This document shows, in pieces, positions 50,805 through 59,198 of a DNA stretch of 61,438 nucleotides (position 1 is its first letter; each line of letters opens with the position of its first letter). Made by a program: the position numbers and the translations under genes. Source of the DNA: a virus; IMG/VR virus record IMGVR_UViG_3300033994_001868, positions 1 to 61,438 of that record. One strand, given 5' to 3'. The notes under the pieces were generated by a model that ran no database searches, was not told the origin of the DNA, and was given only the letters and a program-made list of their open reading frames with translations.

Positions 50805-51690
50805 CTTTTAATTTAATATTCATTTTACCAAAACTTAAATAATCAGGTAATTTACCTTTTGGTCTTGGGTCTGTGTTAGGAGCTGGTTGAAAAGGGTTTT
50901 TTCTAGGGTTTGTTGTTGTTCTTTCCTTTTCCTTAGTTTTTTCTTTTTCCTTAGTTCCCGAACCTTTTGGTTTTGGGTCAGTGTTAGGTGCCGGTTGAAA
51001 AGGATTCTTTCTTGTAGGAGTAGTTGTTTTTTCCTTTTCTTTAGTTTTTTCTTTTGTTTTTGATTCCAAAATACTTTTAATCAAATCTTTTTTAGTCATA
51101 GTTGGTCTTAAATTTTCTTCAATGATTTCTCTCATTTTTCGTTCCAAAATTACTTCATATGGATTTTTACCTTCTTTTAATGACTTTTTGACATCAAGAA
51201 CACATCTTTCAAATTTCTTATCTTCACCTTTAGTGTAATCATCTTTCTTCTTACCTTCCAAACCTAATGATGATGTACAGATAGCCCAAGGATTTTTTTC
51301 AACTTTCTTTTTTCTTTTTTTCTTACCTTCAGTCATTTCACCTTCAGCGGTAGAAATTTTTAAAACTCCGTTTTCCACTTTAGCTGTTGACGGTTTATTA
51401 GGGTCATTTGATTTTGGAATTACAGTTCCTTTATTTTGAATGTCCGATAAAGGTATATTTGTGGTTGTTGTTACATCTTTAGTTTGAGTAATTGCTTCTT
51501 TAGCTTCAGTTTTTTTACCACCTGAAAACATTCTTCCAATAGGTTTATCCATTTTACCATAACCAACAAATCCATGGGCATTAACCATAGATTCATATAA
51601 GGTATTAATTTGTTTTGGAGATTGTTTACTTAAATTTTCTTTAGTAAAACCTATCTCAACTAATTTTTGAATTTGTCTTTTTATTTCCAT
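50797..51690 (-). CDS. Lys/Thr-rich protein with duplicated NPFQPAPNTDP unit
   Basis: A 297-residue basic protein. The ATG at 51690 is preferred to an in-frame TTG at 51717. The start MEIKRQIQKLVE is leader-like. A middle unit (EKNPWAICTSSLGLEGKK, then KFERCVLDVKKSL) is a short Cys motif comparable to those of the 38528 gene. A second leader-like helix, MTKKDLIKSILESK, starts at 51099 and precedes two copies of RKNPFQPAPNTDPxPKG separated by Lys/Glu/Thr repeats. It may be a fusion of two internal-head modules. It overlaps both neighbours. Confidence 0.6.
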   Translation of the reverse strand: MEIKRQIQKLVEIGFTKENLSKQSPKQINTLYESMVNAHGFVGYGKMDKPIGRMFSGGKKTEAKEAITQTKDVTTTTNIPLSDIQNKGTVIPKSNDPNKPSTAKVENGVLKISTAEGEMTEGKKKRKKKVEKNPWAICTSSLGLEGKKKDDYTKGEDKKFERCVLDVKKSLKEGKNPYEVILERKMREIIEENLRPTMTKKDLIKSILESKTKEKTKEKEKTTTPTRKNPFQPAPNTDPKPKGSGTKEKEKTKEKERTTTNPRKNPFQPAPNTDPRPKGKLPDYLSFGKMNIKLKGE

Positions 51691-52075
51691 CTTCTTCAAA
51701 CTCTTTATAAAATTCAAGGATTATATCCTTTTCATATAATTTATCTTTTACTTGTTGTTCAGTCATTCCAAAGTGAAAAACTAATCTTTCATCTTTGTCA
51801 CTATCGTTTTCCCAAGCTAAAGCTACCACATTGTCTATTGCATCTTTCATACAAAAAAAATCGGAGTTTTGAATGAGCTCCATATCTATTCCGTCTCTAT
51901 TCAATACTCCTACTTTTTTAATTTCTTCAGTATCAGGTGGTGTTGGGTTTCCATTAGCTGGAACTGTGTCCCAATCATCACCAAATACTTCAGTTGTTTG
52001 TGAGAAAATAAACTCGTAAGTTTTGTTTCCCCTATAATTAGCTCCTAATCCGTTAACAAAAACTAAATAACTCAT
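51656..52075 (-). CDS. Conserved-type phage protein, unknown
   Basis: A 139-residue acidic protein: YLVFVNGLGANYRGNKTYEF, FGDDWDTVPANG, KKVGVLNRDGIDMELIQNSD, FFCMKDAIDNVVALAWEND and a charged C-terminal helix. The balanced, folded-looking sequence and overlaps with both neighbours (35 and 4 nt) support a true gene. I recall similar short proteins in environmental T4-like phages, but no function is known to me. Confidence 0.65.
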   Translation of the reverse strand: MSYLVFVNGLGANYRGNKTYEFIFSQTTEVFGDDWDTVPANGNPTPPDTEEIKKVGVLNRDGIDMELIQNSDFFCMKDAIDNVVALAWENDSDKDERLVFHFGMTEQQVKDKLYEKDIILEFYKEFEEDGNKKTNSKIS

Positions 52076-53349
52076 AGGATATTACCTTGTGGGGACACCT
52101 TAAGTTGCTTGTCTTTATTTTCAAATACTAAATTACCTTTATTAGTTTTACCTACAAAAGTTACAAATGGGAAATTGTTAACAATCTTTTTTGATATTTC
52201 AGCTTGAGCTTCAGTTAAAGATAATCTTTCAATTTCTTTGTTGTATTTAATTTTTCTTGATTCTGAAATAACTTTTTGTTCTTTTTTCTTTTCTTTAACA
52301 AATTTCTTTTCATTTTCATTAATTACAACATAACTTTTAAGAACTTTTTCAATTGTTGACTCCCCAAAAATTTTATCTAAGCTAGCAGTAACAAAATCCT
52401 CCTCTTTAAATTCCATTTCGTCCATCCATCCTTCAGCCATTTCACCCTCAGGTTCAGGCATTGGTTCTTCTTCCGAAGACATATCAGGTTCTTCACTTGA
52501 CATTTCATCTTCAGATGAACCCATATCTTCCATTCCGTAATCGGATTCTTCCTCACCTTCAAATCTAGATAAAATTTCTTCTTTATCTTCTTCATCCAAT
52601 GAATTTAAATCTAAAGAAGATAATATTGAATTAATAACATATTTTACATCTTTACTTGATAACTCATCTTCACCTGAATAATCTCTAATTTTTTGAGCCA
52701 ACTTTCCAGTTAACTTTTGGATAGATTTAAATGTTACAGGTTCACCTTCCCCACCTTCTGATGGTAATTCACCCATATCTTCCATACCTGTTGGTTCTTC
52801 CATACCTGTTGGTTCTTCCATACCCATTTCATCACCTTCAGGTGCAACTGGTAAATCACCACCCATGTCTGAACCCATAGATGGGTCAGCAGGTGCAGGA
52901 GTTTCCTCAGGAGCAGGTGCCGGTGGAGGTAAATCTGAAGGTGCTTCAGTTGGGGCTTCCATTTCAGGTTTTGGTGTTTTTAACATGTATTTCTTATCTT
53001 CAGTAAATAAAGAAATTCCTTCACTAATACCATTAACTCTATTAATTTCACCAGCCATTAAATTTAATTTTCTCATAGCTGCAGAGTATGAAGAAAAATG
53101 TTTTCTATTCTTCATATGGTCAATATAATCTGAAGTAGATTCATTGATTTGTTTTTTAATGATATAACCCAATCTTTCTTTTACAATTTCATAGGTGTTA
53201 CCATCAGCTAATGTTACTCTGTAATCAACTGAAGATGTTTCATTAATTGAATTTGGTATATTCTCGTTATAACGAGCTATTTCCATAATTCTTTGGATTT
53301 TATCCATACCTTGTAGTTTCTCACTACCAATTGGTTTTAGTTTGCTCAT
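52072..53349 (-). CDS. Acidic low-complexity virion protein
   Basis: A 425-residue protein. The N-terminus to about residue 37 ends S-I-N-E, a possible protease site. Residues 40-115 are folded (YRVTLADGNTYEIVKERLGY). A Pro/Glu/Met-rich part at about 130-210 includes tandem MEEPTG units, followed by an acidic part and a C-terminal lysine-rich helix with a small beta unit (FVTFVGKTNKGNLVFENKDK). The pattern resembles scaffold or core proteins, but no homologue was recognised. Confidence 0.6.
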   Translation of the reverse strand: MSKLKPIGSEKLQGMDKIQRIMEIARYNENIPNSINETSSVDYRVTLADGNTYEIVKERLGYIIKKQINESTSDYIDHMKNRKHFSSYSAAMRKLNLMAGEINRVNGISEGISLFTEDKKYMLKTPKPEMEAPTEAPSDLPPPAPAPEETPAPADPSMGSDMGGDLPVAPEGDEMGMEEPTGMEEPTGMEDMGELPSEGGEGEPVTFKSIQKLTGKLAQKIRDYSGEDELSSKDVKYVINSILSSLDLNSLDEEDKEEILSRFEGEEESDYGMEDMGSSEDEMSSEEPDMSSEEEPMPEPEGEMAEGWMDEMEFKEEDFVTASLDKIFGESTIEKVLKSYVVINENEKKFVKEKKKEQKVISESRKIKYNKEIERLSLTEAQAEISKKIVNNFPFVTFVGKTNKGNLVFENKDKQLKVSPQGNIL

Positions 53350-53355
53350 AATTTT

Positions 53356-53544
53356 TTAACTATTTAATCCGTTAAAACCGCCTATTGTTACGGCGTTTAG
53401 TTGTATTACAGTATCTCCTGAAATTGTTCCACCACCATAAGTTGGGTGTGGTTGTAATGTTGATGTACAAGTATTACAATTAGTTCCACCTGTAGTGTTG
53501 TTAATAACCACATAAGTATATGTTCCAGAAGAATACTGCGCCAT
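53356..53544 (-). CDS. Small Thr/Gly-rich protein, unknown
   Basis: A 62-residue protein rich in Thr, Gly and Asn with two close Cys (NCNTCTSTL) and beta-prone sequence (TYTYVVINNTTGG, DTVIQLNAVTIGG). It resembles a fragment of a surface decoration or fibre protein. TATTTAT lies 16 nt before its ATG, so it starts a transcription unit that runs leftwards to the terminator before terminase. Confidence 0.6.
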   Translation of the reverse strand: MAQYSSGTYTYVVINNTTGGTNCNTCTSTLQPHPTYGGGTISGDTVIQLNAVTIGGFNGLNS

Positions 53545-53560
53545 AATTTAAGTTTTCTTA

Positions 53561-53567
53561 ATAAATA
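53561..53567 (-). promoter_or_regulatory. Putative late promoter element TATTTAT
   Basis: TATTTAT on the minus strand, 16 nt before the ATG at 53544. Confidence 0.45.
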
Positions 53568-53576
53568 TACAGAAAT

Positions 53577-54338
53577 TTAAGATTTTTTTAGATTAAGTAA
53601 AAAATCTATCTTTTGTTCCATTAGTGATAATTCTTTATCGACCAATTTATTCTCTAAATTAAATAGTTTTTCCAAATAATCACTTCTTCTTAAGTACTTA
53701 AAGACCAAATTTTCATATGAATATTCACCATCTTTTTTAAGACCTGAACTCCTATATTTTTTAAGTTTTTCTTTAAATTTTTTAATATATTCTCTTGCTT
53801 CATCAATATCTTTCTCTGATGCGTTATCAACCACAGTGTCAATCTGTGTTTTCCAATGATTAATTTTTGACTTTAATAATTTAGTGTCTATCTTAACTTC
53901 TTCTTTTTCAGGTTTCATATCCCATTCATCATATAGAACTGAATAAACACCTGAACTAAAATGTGCTTCAGATGCGTTTTGAACATATAGTTCAACTTCA
54001 TACCCAAAAATTTTAATATCGTGATTGGTATTGAAAATAGTTTTTTTAACTTTAAATAATTCTTCGTAAAGTGATAACTCAGTGTCAGAAAATTGAATGA
54101 AATCACAAACGACGTGTAAATCAATATCAGAATACTCCGACCAATTGTAGTTTGCTAAAGAACCTGTGAAAATAACATCCTCAATTAATAAAGGAACACC
54201 AATAAAATCAATAAATTCATTTGCAGTGTAAAGTAATTTTTCTCTTACTTCTTTACGCAACTTCATGTTCTCATCCCAAATTTTTGAGTTAAGTTCATCT
54301 TTAGAAAAAAAACTTTGAATTATATTATTATCTTTCAC
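53577..54338 (-). CDS. MNT-type nucleotidyltransferase, GTG start
   Basis: A 253-residue protein with a minimal nucleotidyltransferase domain: IFTGSLANYNWSEYSDIDLHVV carries the G-S and D-x-D motifs of the Pol-beta superfamily, and YEVELYVQ supplies a possible third acidic residue. Helical C-terminus (about 150-253) is lysine-rich. Such enzymes transfer nucleotides to small molecules, RNA or proteins (HepT/MntA-type AMPylation included). The start is GTG at 54338. A TATTTAT copy lies 5 nt upstream. Confidence 0.78.
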   Translation of the reverse strand: MKDNNIIQSFFSKDELNSKIWDENMKLRKEVREKLLYTANEFIDFIGVPLLIEDVIFTGSLANYNWSEYSDIDLHVVCDFIQFSDTELSLYEELFKVKKTIFNTNHDIKIFGYEVELYVQNASEAHFSSGVYSVLYDEWDMKPEKEEVKIDTKLLKSKINHWKTQIDTVVDNASEKDIDEAREYIKKFKEKLKKYRSSGLKKDGEYSYENLVFKYLRRSDYLEKLFNLENKLVDKELSLMEQKIDFLLNLKKS

Positions 54339-54358
54339 AAATAATAAATATCAACTAA

Positions 54359-54601
54359 TTACAATCTTTTATATTTGTAAGCCTTTGCAATGTTTTTATT
54401 GAAAAAACTTCCTTGTGATTCTGCCATTCTAAATCTTGTATAAACTTCATGAGGTACCTCCTCATATTCATACTGAGCGCCGGTTTTAAAATCAACAATT
54501 AGTTTTTTACTCTCTGTGTTGAAATCTGTTTTAGTAATGTTTGATGATTCAATTTCACAAATAATATTTGTTCCACTGATTGTTTCTTTTGTGATTGCCA
54601 T
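54359..54601 (-). CDS. KTSC-domain protein
   Basis: An 80-residue protein matching the KTSC domain: IESSNITKTDFNTESKKL, IVDFKTGAQYEYEEVP, VYTRFRMAESQGSFFNKNI and AYKYKRL. KTSC domains are small, named after a K-T-S-C pattern, and occur in phages and bacteria with RNA- or ribosome-related genes, but their role is unproven. TATTTAT is 16 nt upstream of its ATG. Confidence 0.8.
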   Translation of the reverse strand: MAITKETISGTNIICEIESSNITKTDFNTESKKLIVDFKTGAQYEYEEVPHEVYTRFRMAESQGSFFNKNIAKAYKYKRL

Positions 54602-54610
54602 AACTTTTTT

Positions 54611-54641
54611 TTTAATGATAAATAATTTTGAATTACATTTG
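54611..54641 (+). promoter_or_regulatory. Bacteroidetes-type promoter candidate for the ClpC-like gene
   Basis: TACATTTG at 54634-54641 matches TAnnTTTG; a TTTA lies 19 nt upstream at 54611-54614 in the -33 position. Transcription would start near 54648, which excludes a TTG start at 54645 and supports the ATG at 54690. Confidence 0.5.
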
Positions 54642-54689
54642 TAGTTGAATTTAAGAACAAATTCATTTAATTTTAATAAAAACTATTTT

Positions 54690-56753
54690 ATGACAGATTC
54701 AGTTGAAGAAGGTGGGAAACTACCAAAAAAAGCAGAGGTTAACTCAAGTACACCTGTTTTAGACAATTTTAGTCGTGACCTTATTAAACTTGCCGAAGAA
54801 GGTAAGTTAGACCCCGTTGTCGGTAGAGAAGACGAAATATTACGTATTGCTCAAATCCTTTCAAGAAGAAAGAAAAACAACCCAATTATCATCGGTGAAC
54901 CTGGTTGTGGTAAGACGGCAATTGTTGAGGGATTGGCAATGAAGATTTTTGAAGGTGATTGTCCAAGAAACTTGGTTGACAAACGTATTCTTTCATTAGA
55001 GATGAATTCAGTTGTTGCCGGAACAAAGTATCGTGGTCAATTTGAGGAACGATTAAAGGTTATCTTGGAAGAAATTCAAGCAACCCCAAATGTTATTCTA
55101 TTCATTGATGAAATCCATACCATTGTCGGAGCAGGTAACGCCTCAGGTTCCATGGACGCATCCAATATCTTAAAACCAGCATTATCAAGAGGTGAAATAC
55201 AATGTATTGGAGCTACAACATTAGATGAGTATAAAAAACAAATTGAAAAGGACGGAGCGTTGGATAGACGTTTTCAAAAAGTAATTGTTAGTTCATCAAC
55301 AAAAGAAGAAACATTACAAATCCTTAAAAATGTTAAAGACAGATACGAAAATTATCACAAAGTAAATTATACCGATAATATTCTACAAATCTGTGTTGAC
55401 TTAGCGGAGCGATATATCACGGACAGAGAGTTCCCTGACAAAGCGTTTGACATCTTAGATGAAGTCGGAGCAAGAGCTCAGGTGGATGTAAAAAATCCTG
55501 AAATAATTGATGAATTAAAACGTCAGGCGTTAGAGATTAAACAACAAAAATTACTTGTTGTTAAAAAACAGAATTACGAAGAAGCCGCTAACTTAAGAGA
55601 TAAAGAAAAGAAAGTTTTATCACAACTTGATATTGAAAAGAAAAAGTTTGAACAAACTCTTTTGGATAATAGAAAAACAATTTCTGAAGAATTGGTTTAC
55701 GAGGTAGTGTCAACAATGACAAAAATACCTTTAACAAAACTTAATTTAGATGATAAAATTGCTCTTATTAATTTAGAGGAAGAGTTAAATAAATCAGTCA
55801 TTGGACAAAAAGAAGCGGTTACAAAGATTGCGAAATCTATTCGTAGAAATAGATTAGGTATCAAAGACCCAAATAAACCAATTGGTTCATTTATATTCTT
55901 AGGTTCAACAGGTGTTGGTAAGACATTATTGGCAAAAGAATTGGCAAGACAAATCTTTGGTAGTGATGAAAATCTTATCCGAGTTGATATGTCTGAATAT
56001 CAAGATAAACATACCGTATCTCGTTTGATTGGTTCACCTCCAGGTTATGTAGGATATGATGAAGGTGGTCAACTTACAGAACAAGTTAAAACCAAACCAT
56101 ACTCTGTGGTATTATTTGACGAGGTTGAGAAGGCTCACAAAGATATATTCTCGGCATTACTTCAATTGTTGGATGAAGGTTACATGACAGATAGTTTTGG
56201 AAGAAAAATCAATTTCAAGAACTGTTTAATTATTATGACTTCAAATCTTGGGGTGAAAAAGATGCAAGAATTTGGAGCAGGTGTTGGGTTTAGTAAAACT
56301 AATAATGTTTATGCTAATGAAGAACTTAAAAAAACAATGTTAAACAAAGAATTGAAGAACCACTTCGCACCTGAATTTATCAATCGTTTGGATGAGGTAA
56401 TTGTATTCAATACACTTCAAAATGACGATATTCAAAAGATTGTTTTGGTTGAAGTTAACAAATTGAAATCTCGTTTGTCAAAATTGGGATATAACATTAA
56501 CTTCGGTCAGTCAGTAATTGACTTTGTTTCAAAAGTTGGATTTGATGATGTTTACGGAGCACGTCCTTTGAAAAGAGCGATTCAAGAAAAGATTGAAGAC
56601 TACATTTCAGATGAAGTATTACGTGAAAAAATTGTAATGTATAAGTCCTACAATATTGAAATCAATGAGGAGGAAGTGTCAATATCAGAAGTTGAAGCCC
56701 AACCTGATGAAACACCAAAAGTGAAAAGACCAAGAAAGAAAAAGGGGGAATAA
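54690..56753 (+). CDS. clpC: ClpC-like AAA+ unfoldase lacking the N-domain
   Basis: A 687-residue, two-ring AAA+ protein. D1: GEPGCGKT (69-76), VILFIDEIH, then the arginine-finger region LDRRFQ. A UVR-type motif, [13 protein letters not shown], lies at about 295-307, which is typical of ClpC. D2: GSTGVGKT (405-412), [23 protein letters not shown] at 532-534 in the loop [11 protein letters not shown] matches the ClpP-docking tripeptide absent from ClpB. The usual roughly 150-residue Clp N-domain, which binds adaptors, is missing: only about 25 residues precede D1. It could unfold proteins for host ClpP or act alone. Confidence 0.93.
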   Translation: MTDSVEEGGKLPKKAEVNSSTPVLDNFSRDLIKLAEEGKLDPVVGREDEILRIAQILSRRKKNNPIIIGEPGCGKTAIVEGLAMKIFEGDCPRNLVDKRILSLEMNSVVAGTKYRGQFEERLKVILEEIQATPNVILFIDEIHTIVGAGNASGSMDASNILKPALSRGEIQCIGATTLDEYKKQIEKDGALDRRFQKVIVSSSTKEETLQILKNVKDRYENYHKVNYTDNILQICVDLAERYITDREFPDKAFDILDEVGARAQVDVKNPEIIDELKRQALEIKQQKLLVVKKQNYEEAANLRDKEKKVLSQLDIEKKKFEQTLLDNRKTISEELVYEVVSTMTKIPLTKLNLDDKIALINLEEELNKSVIGQKEAVTKIAKSIRRNRLGIKDPNKPIGSFIFLGSTGVGKTLLAKELARQIFGSDENLIRVDMSEYQDKHTVSRLIGSPPGYVGYDEGGQLTEQVKTKPYSVVLFDEVEKAHKDIFSALLQLLDEGYMTDSFGRKINFKNCLIIMTSNLGVKKMQEFGAGVGFSKTNNVYANEELKKTMLNKELKNHFAPEFINRLDEVIVFNTLQNDDIQKIVLVEVNKLKSRLSKLGYNINFGQSVIDFVSKVGFDDVYGARPLKRAIQEKIEDYISDEVLREKIVMYKSYNIEINEEEVSISEVEAQPDETPKVKRPRKKKGE

Positions 56754-56768
56754 ACCCCCTTTTTTTTA
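56739..56768. terminator. Bidirectional terminator after the ClpC-like gene
   Basis: AAAAAGGGGG, AATAAA, CCCCCTTTTTTT form a strong stem that includes the ClpC-like stop codon and also faces the end of the convergent peptidase gene. Confidence 0.88.
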
Positions 56769-56771
56769 TAA

Positions 56772-57590
56772 TTAAAAATTAAAAACTTGTGAACTGTGTA
56801 TGAATTGGTATTTCTGTTTACCGAGTTCTTCGATTAGTTTTTTACCTGTATTCATACCGGCAAAAACTTCATGGACAACAACATATTCGTTTGGTGTGTG
56901 ATAGTTGTGATATCCGATTGAAAAGTTGATACAAGAGAAGTCAAACTTTTTACGAAGTTGCCAAACATCTGTGTAAGGGTGTTGCATATATTTTGGTTCA
57001 GATAACATACCTTCAGAAAGAACTTTTTTAGCCTTTGTTTCAAATTCAGAATCCGTTTCAAATACTTTAACACCATAACAATATTCTGTTACCATGTAGT
57101 CGTCAGGAGCGTCAAATTGAATTGCGTAACCTACATTACTAAAAAAACCCCTGTCAGCTTCTTTTGAACCCAAACAACCAACTTCTTCAGATACAAATAA
57201 AGCAACTTTAATTACATCAAAGACTTCCAATAACTGAAGACAGGCAAACACTCCACACTTATCATCACCACCAATACCTGTCGGGTTACCCAAATCGTTA
57301 TATGCTTTAAGTGATAAACTTGGATTACCTTTTGAGTCTTTAAGTTGTTCTTCATGGATATTGATTGTGTCAATGTTATGAACCGTATCAGTATGTGCAA
57401 CAATACAAGGGTAAAATTCACCCTCGTTTATTTCACCCTTTGTGACATAAACATTTCCAAAGTCATCAACTTTAAAATTATGTTTTTTTTCGGTTAAATA
57501 TTTAACCAAAAATTCAATCATTAAATCTTCTTTAAATGATTTTGTAGGTATTGACAATACCTTTTTTAAAAAATCAACATTTTCTATCAT
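56772..57590 (-). CDS. M20-family metallopeptidase
   Basis: A 272-residue zinc peptidase of the PepT/M20 class. The ligands are visible in order: H66 and D68 in VAHTDTVH, D109 in GIGGDDKCG, E135/E136 in FVSEEVGCLGS, D160 in IQFDAPD and H231 in YHNYHTPNEY. It is shorter than cellular M20 enzymes (about 370-410), so the dimerisation lid domain appears reduced. It probably cleaves short peptides in the cytosol. Just upstream on the minus strand is a weak TATCTTTA box, one mismatch from the host -7 element. Phage copies are unusual. Confidence 0.85.
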   Translation of the reverse strand: MIENVDFLKKVLSIPTKSFKEDLMIEFLVKYLTEKKHNFKVDDFGNVYVTKGEINEGEFYPCIVAHTDTVHNIDTINIHEEQLKDSKGNPSLSLKAYNDLGNPTGIGGDDKCGVFACLQLLEVFDVIKVALFVSEEVGCLGSKEADRGFFSNVGYAIQFDAPDDYMVTEYCYGVKVFETDSEFETKAKKVLSEGMLSEPKYMQHPYTDVWQLRKKFDFSCINFSIGYHNYHTPNEYVVVHEVFAGMNTGKKLIEELGKQKYQFIHSSQVFNF

Positions 57591-57617
57591 AGCTCATAAA
57601 GATAAGCTATTTTTTTA

Positions 57618-58697
57618 TTAAAACAATTCAGGATGATATAAAAAATTTAAGAAAGTATCATAATCAATTTTAACGGTTTGGTTAAATTCATTTTTACTAT
57701 GATTACTATATGTAATGAGTATTTTTCCGTCATCAACATCTTGAATTATGAATTTGTTTGGTGTCTTTTCACCAAATGTTTTTTGTGAAGGAAATTCATA
57801 CCATCTATTAAATTCACCATACTTTAACTTTGATAGTTTTTCAAGTGTTTCAGAGTTTTTACGATAAGAATCAATATTATCACTATTTTCAATTTTTTCC
57901 ATGATTTTATCAAGATTCCAAGTTACACTTCTGTTAAAACCTTCATCATCATAATTTTGACTATCAAAATAAGCATAATAATCTTCATATAAATCTTCAT
58001 CAAACTGTATTCCCAATTGGTCAATACTTGTTTTTAACATATCTGAAAGTTTAGCGTCTTTGTCTTCACCAGACTTATCCCAAGTATTTAAAAGAATTGA
58101 TACAGTTGTCATGTAGAGATTAGTACATTTTTTCTCAAAGATATTTAAAGGAAGTAAAGCGTTACATAATTTAGATATAACATATTGTCTTAATCCTTTA
58201 ACCAAGGCTTCATCATATTCACTTGAATAATCGTAAATAATACTATCTATCTCATTTGAAAATTCATTTTTTAACCACTTACAAATTTCAATAACTTTAT
58301 CGTTATGATTTCTTAAATCATCAACGGAAAGACTAGGTCTTAATATTTTTACTATTTGTTTAACCCTATCTAAATTCTCATCATTGAAATAGTGTAGTAA
58401 ATAACCCTCATCCCAATCATAATCCATGGAATAATCATCAACAAAAACATTACCTCCATAATACCCCCCTTGGAAAGCAACTCTAATTAAATAACCGTTA
58501 TTAGTTTCATCATTATTTCTAGTGAAAAGGTCAACATAATCATCACTATCAAACGTTAAATAAACCAAAGACTTACCAAGATTTTTTTCATTTATTCTTG
58601 TAATACGTAAAATATCCTCATCGTCTTCGTACCTAACAAAATTTGCAGTAACTAAATCTTCCGTAAAATCTTTTAATGCCTGATAAAGTTGACTCAT
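57618..58697 (-). CDS. Acidic protein, unknown
   Basis: A 359-residue protein rich in Asp, Glu, Tyr and Asn. An N-terminal beta-rich part (RYEDDEDILRITRINEKN, YLIRVAFQGGYYGGNVFV) is followed by a long helical middle and a C-terminal beta unit (KFIIQDVDDGKILITYSN). No motif was recognised. It is divergent from the tmRNA gene and has TATTTAT 14 nt before its ATG. DNA-mimic behaviour is conceivable from the charge, but there is no direct sign. Confidence 0.6.
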   Translation of the reverse strand: MSQLYQALKDFTEDLVTANFVRYEDDEDILRITRINEKNLGKSLVYLTFDSDDYVDLFTRNNDETNNGYLIRVAFQGGYYGGNVFVDDYSMDYDWDEGYLLHYFNDENLDRVKQIVKILRPSLSVDDLRNHNDKVIEICKWLKNEFSNEIDSIIYDYSSEYDEALVKGLRQYVISKLCNALLPLNIFEKKCTNLYMTTVSILLNTWDKSGEDKDAKLSDMLKTSIDQLGIQFDEDLYEDYYAYFDSQNYDDEGFNRSVTWNLDKIMEKIENSDNIDSYRKNSETLEKLSKLKYGEFNRWYEFPSQKTFGEKTPNKFIIQDVDDGKILITYSNHSKNEFNQTVKIDYDTFLNFLYHPELF

Positions 58698-58711
58698 TAA
58701 ACTTTTTTTTA

Positions 58712-58718
58712 ATAAATA
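58712..58718 (-). promoter_or_regulatory. Putative late promoter element TATTTAT
   Basis: TATTTAT on the minus strand, 14 nt before the ATG at 58697, next to the divergent tmRNA promoter. Confidence 0.45.
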
Positions 58719-58719
58719 C

Positions 58720-58750
58720 TTGGTAAAAGAAGAATATATTTATATCTTTG
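58720..58750 (+). promoter_or_regulatory. Bacteroidetes-type promoter for tmRNA
   Basis: TTGG at 58720-58723 and TATCTTTG at 58743-58750, spaced by 19 nt, fit TTTG-N19-TAnnTTTG with one weak base in the -33 box. Transcription would start near 58757, about 16 nt before the mature tmRNA 5' end. Confidence 0.6.
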
Positions 58751-58772
58751 TAACATAGTTCTTTGAGTATAT

Positions 58773-59167
58773 GGGGATGTTTTTGGATTTGACAGGTATG
58801 AATCTGTCATAAAACGCACGTCGGGGCTAAACTAACCCTGTAAAACTGGTTTAAAACACAAACGGCAACACAATTGCAAAACTTTCTACACTCGGTTTAA
58901 TCCGTACTGAAGAAGTAACTGTAGCCTAATCTAAGATTAGTATACAACGGGGTCGGTGAGCATATAACCTTGCAACAGAAGCTTGTACCGTGGTGTGGTT
59001 TCTATCCGAAAAGGAACAAAGTGGAGGATTAGTTCTCAGTAAACCGAACCACTATAAAATAAGGGAATTGTGAAGTTTCGGATTGTTTAGAAAAACAATG
59101 ACCTAAACGTGTAGTGTTTTATGGTCGACATATTTGGACCGGGGTTCGAATCCCCGCATCTCCACCA
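58773..59167 (+). ncRNA. ssrA: tmRNA (transfer-messenger RNA)
   Basis: A complete one-piece tmRNA of 395 nt. The 5' GGGGATG pairs with 3' CATCTCC, giving an alanine-type acceptor with a G:U at the third pair, followed by A and an encoded CCA. A T-arm (CGGGG TTCGAAT CCCCG) and the conserved 5' GGATTTGACAGG segment are present. The likely tag frame runs 58864-58926 with stop TAA at 58927 beside a CTAATC-TAA-GATTAG hairpin. It reads 21 residues, GNTIAKLSTLG then LIRTEEVTVA. Its end, VTVA, differs from the common LAA. tmRNA rescues stalled ribosomes and tags the product for proteolysis. A strong terminator follows. Confidence 0.95.
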
Positions 59168-59170
59168 ATT

Positions 59171-59198
59171 AAAAAGGGACTTTTTAGTCCCTTTTTTT
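59171..59198. terminator. Terminator of tmRNA and of the hydrolase gene
   Basis: AAAAAGGGAC, TTTTTA and GTCCCTTTTTTT form a stem-loop 3 nt after the tmRNA CCA end. The symmetric A/T flanks also serve the convergent gene ending at 59197. Confidence 0.88.

Noticed and set aside
51691-51717. TTG start of the 50797 gene
   Set aside because: It would extend overlap with the 51656-52075 gene; the ATG at 51690 gives a leader-like start as in sister genes.
54645-54689. TTG start adding 15 residues to the ClpC-like protein
   Set aside because: The promoter-like box at 54634-54641 would start transcription at or after this codon, and the ATG at 54690 is a better start.
59141-59167. A separate tRNA gene suggested by the T-arm and CCA
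   Set aside because: The acceptor partner is 390 nt upstream and the internal sequence has tmRNA features, so it is the 3' end of the tmRNA.
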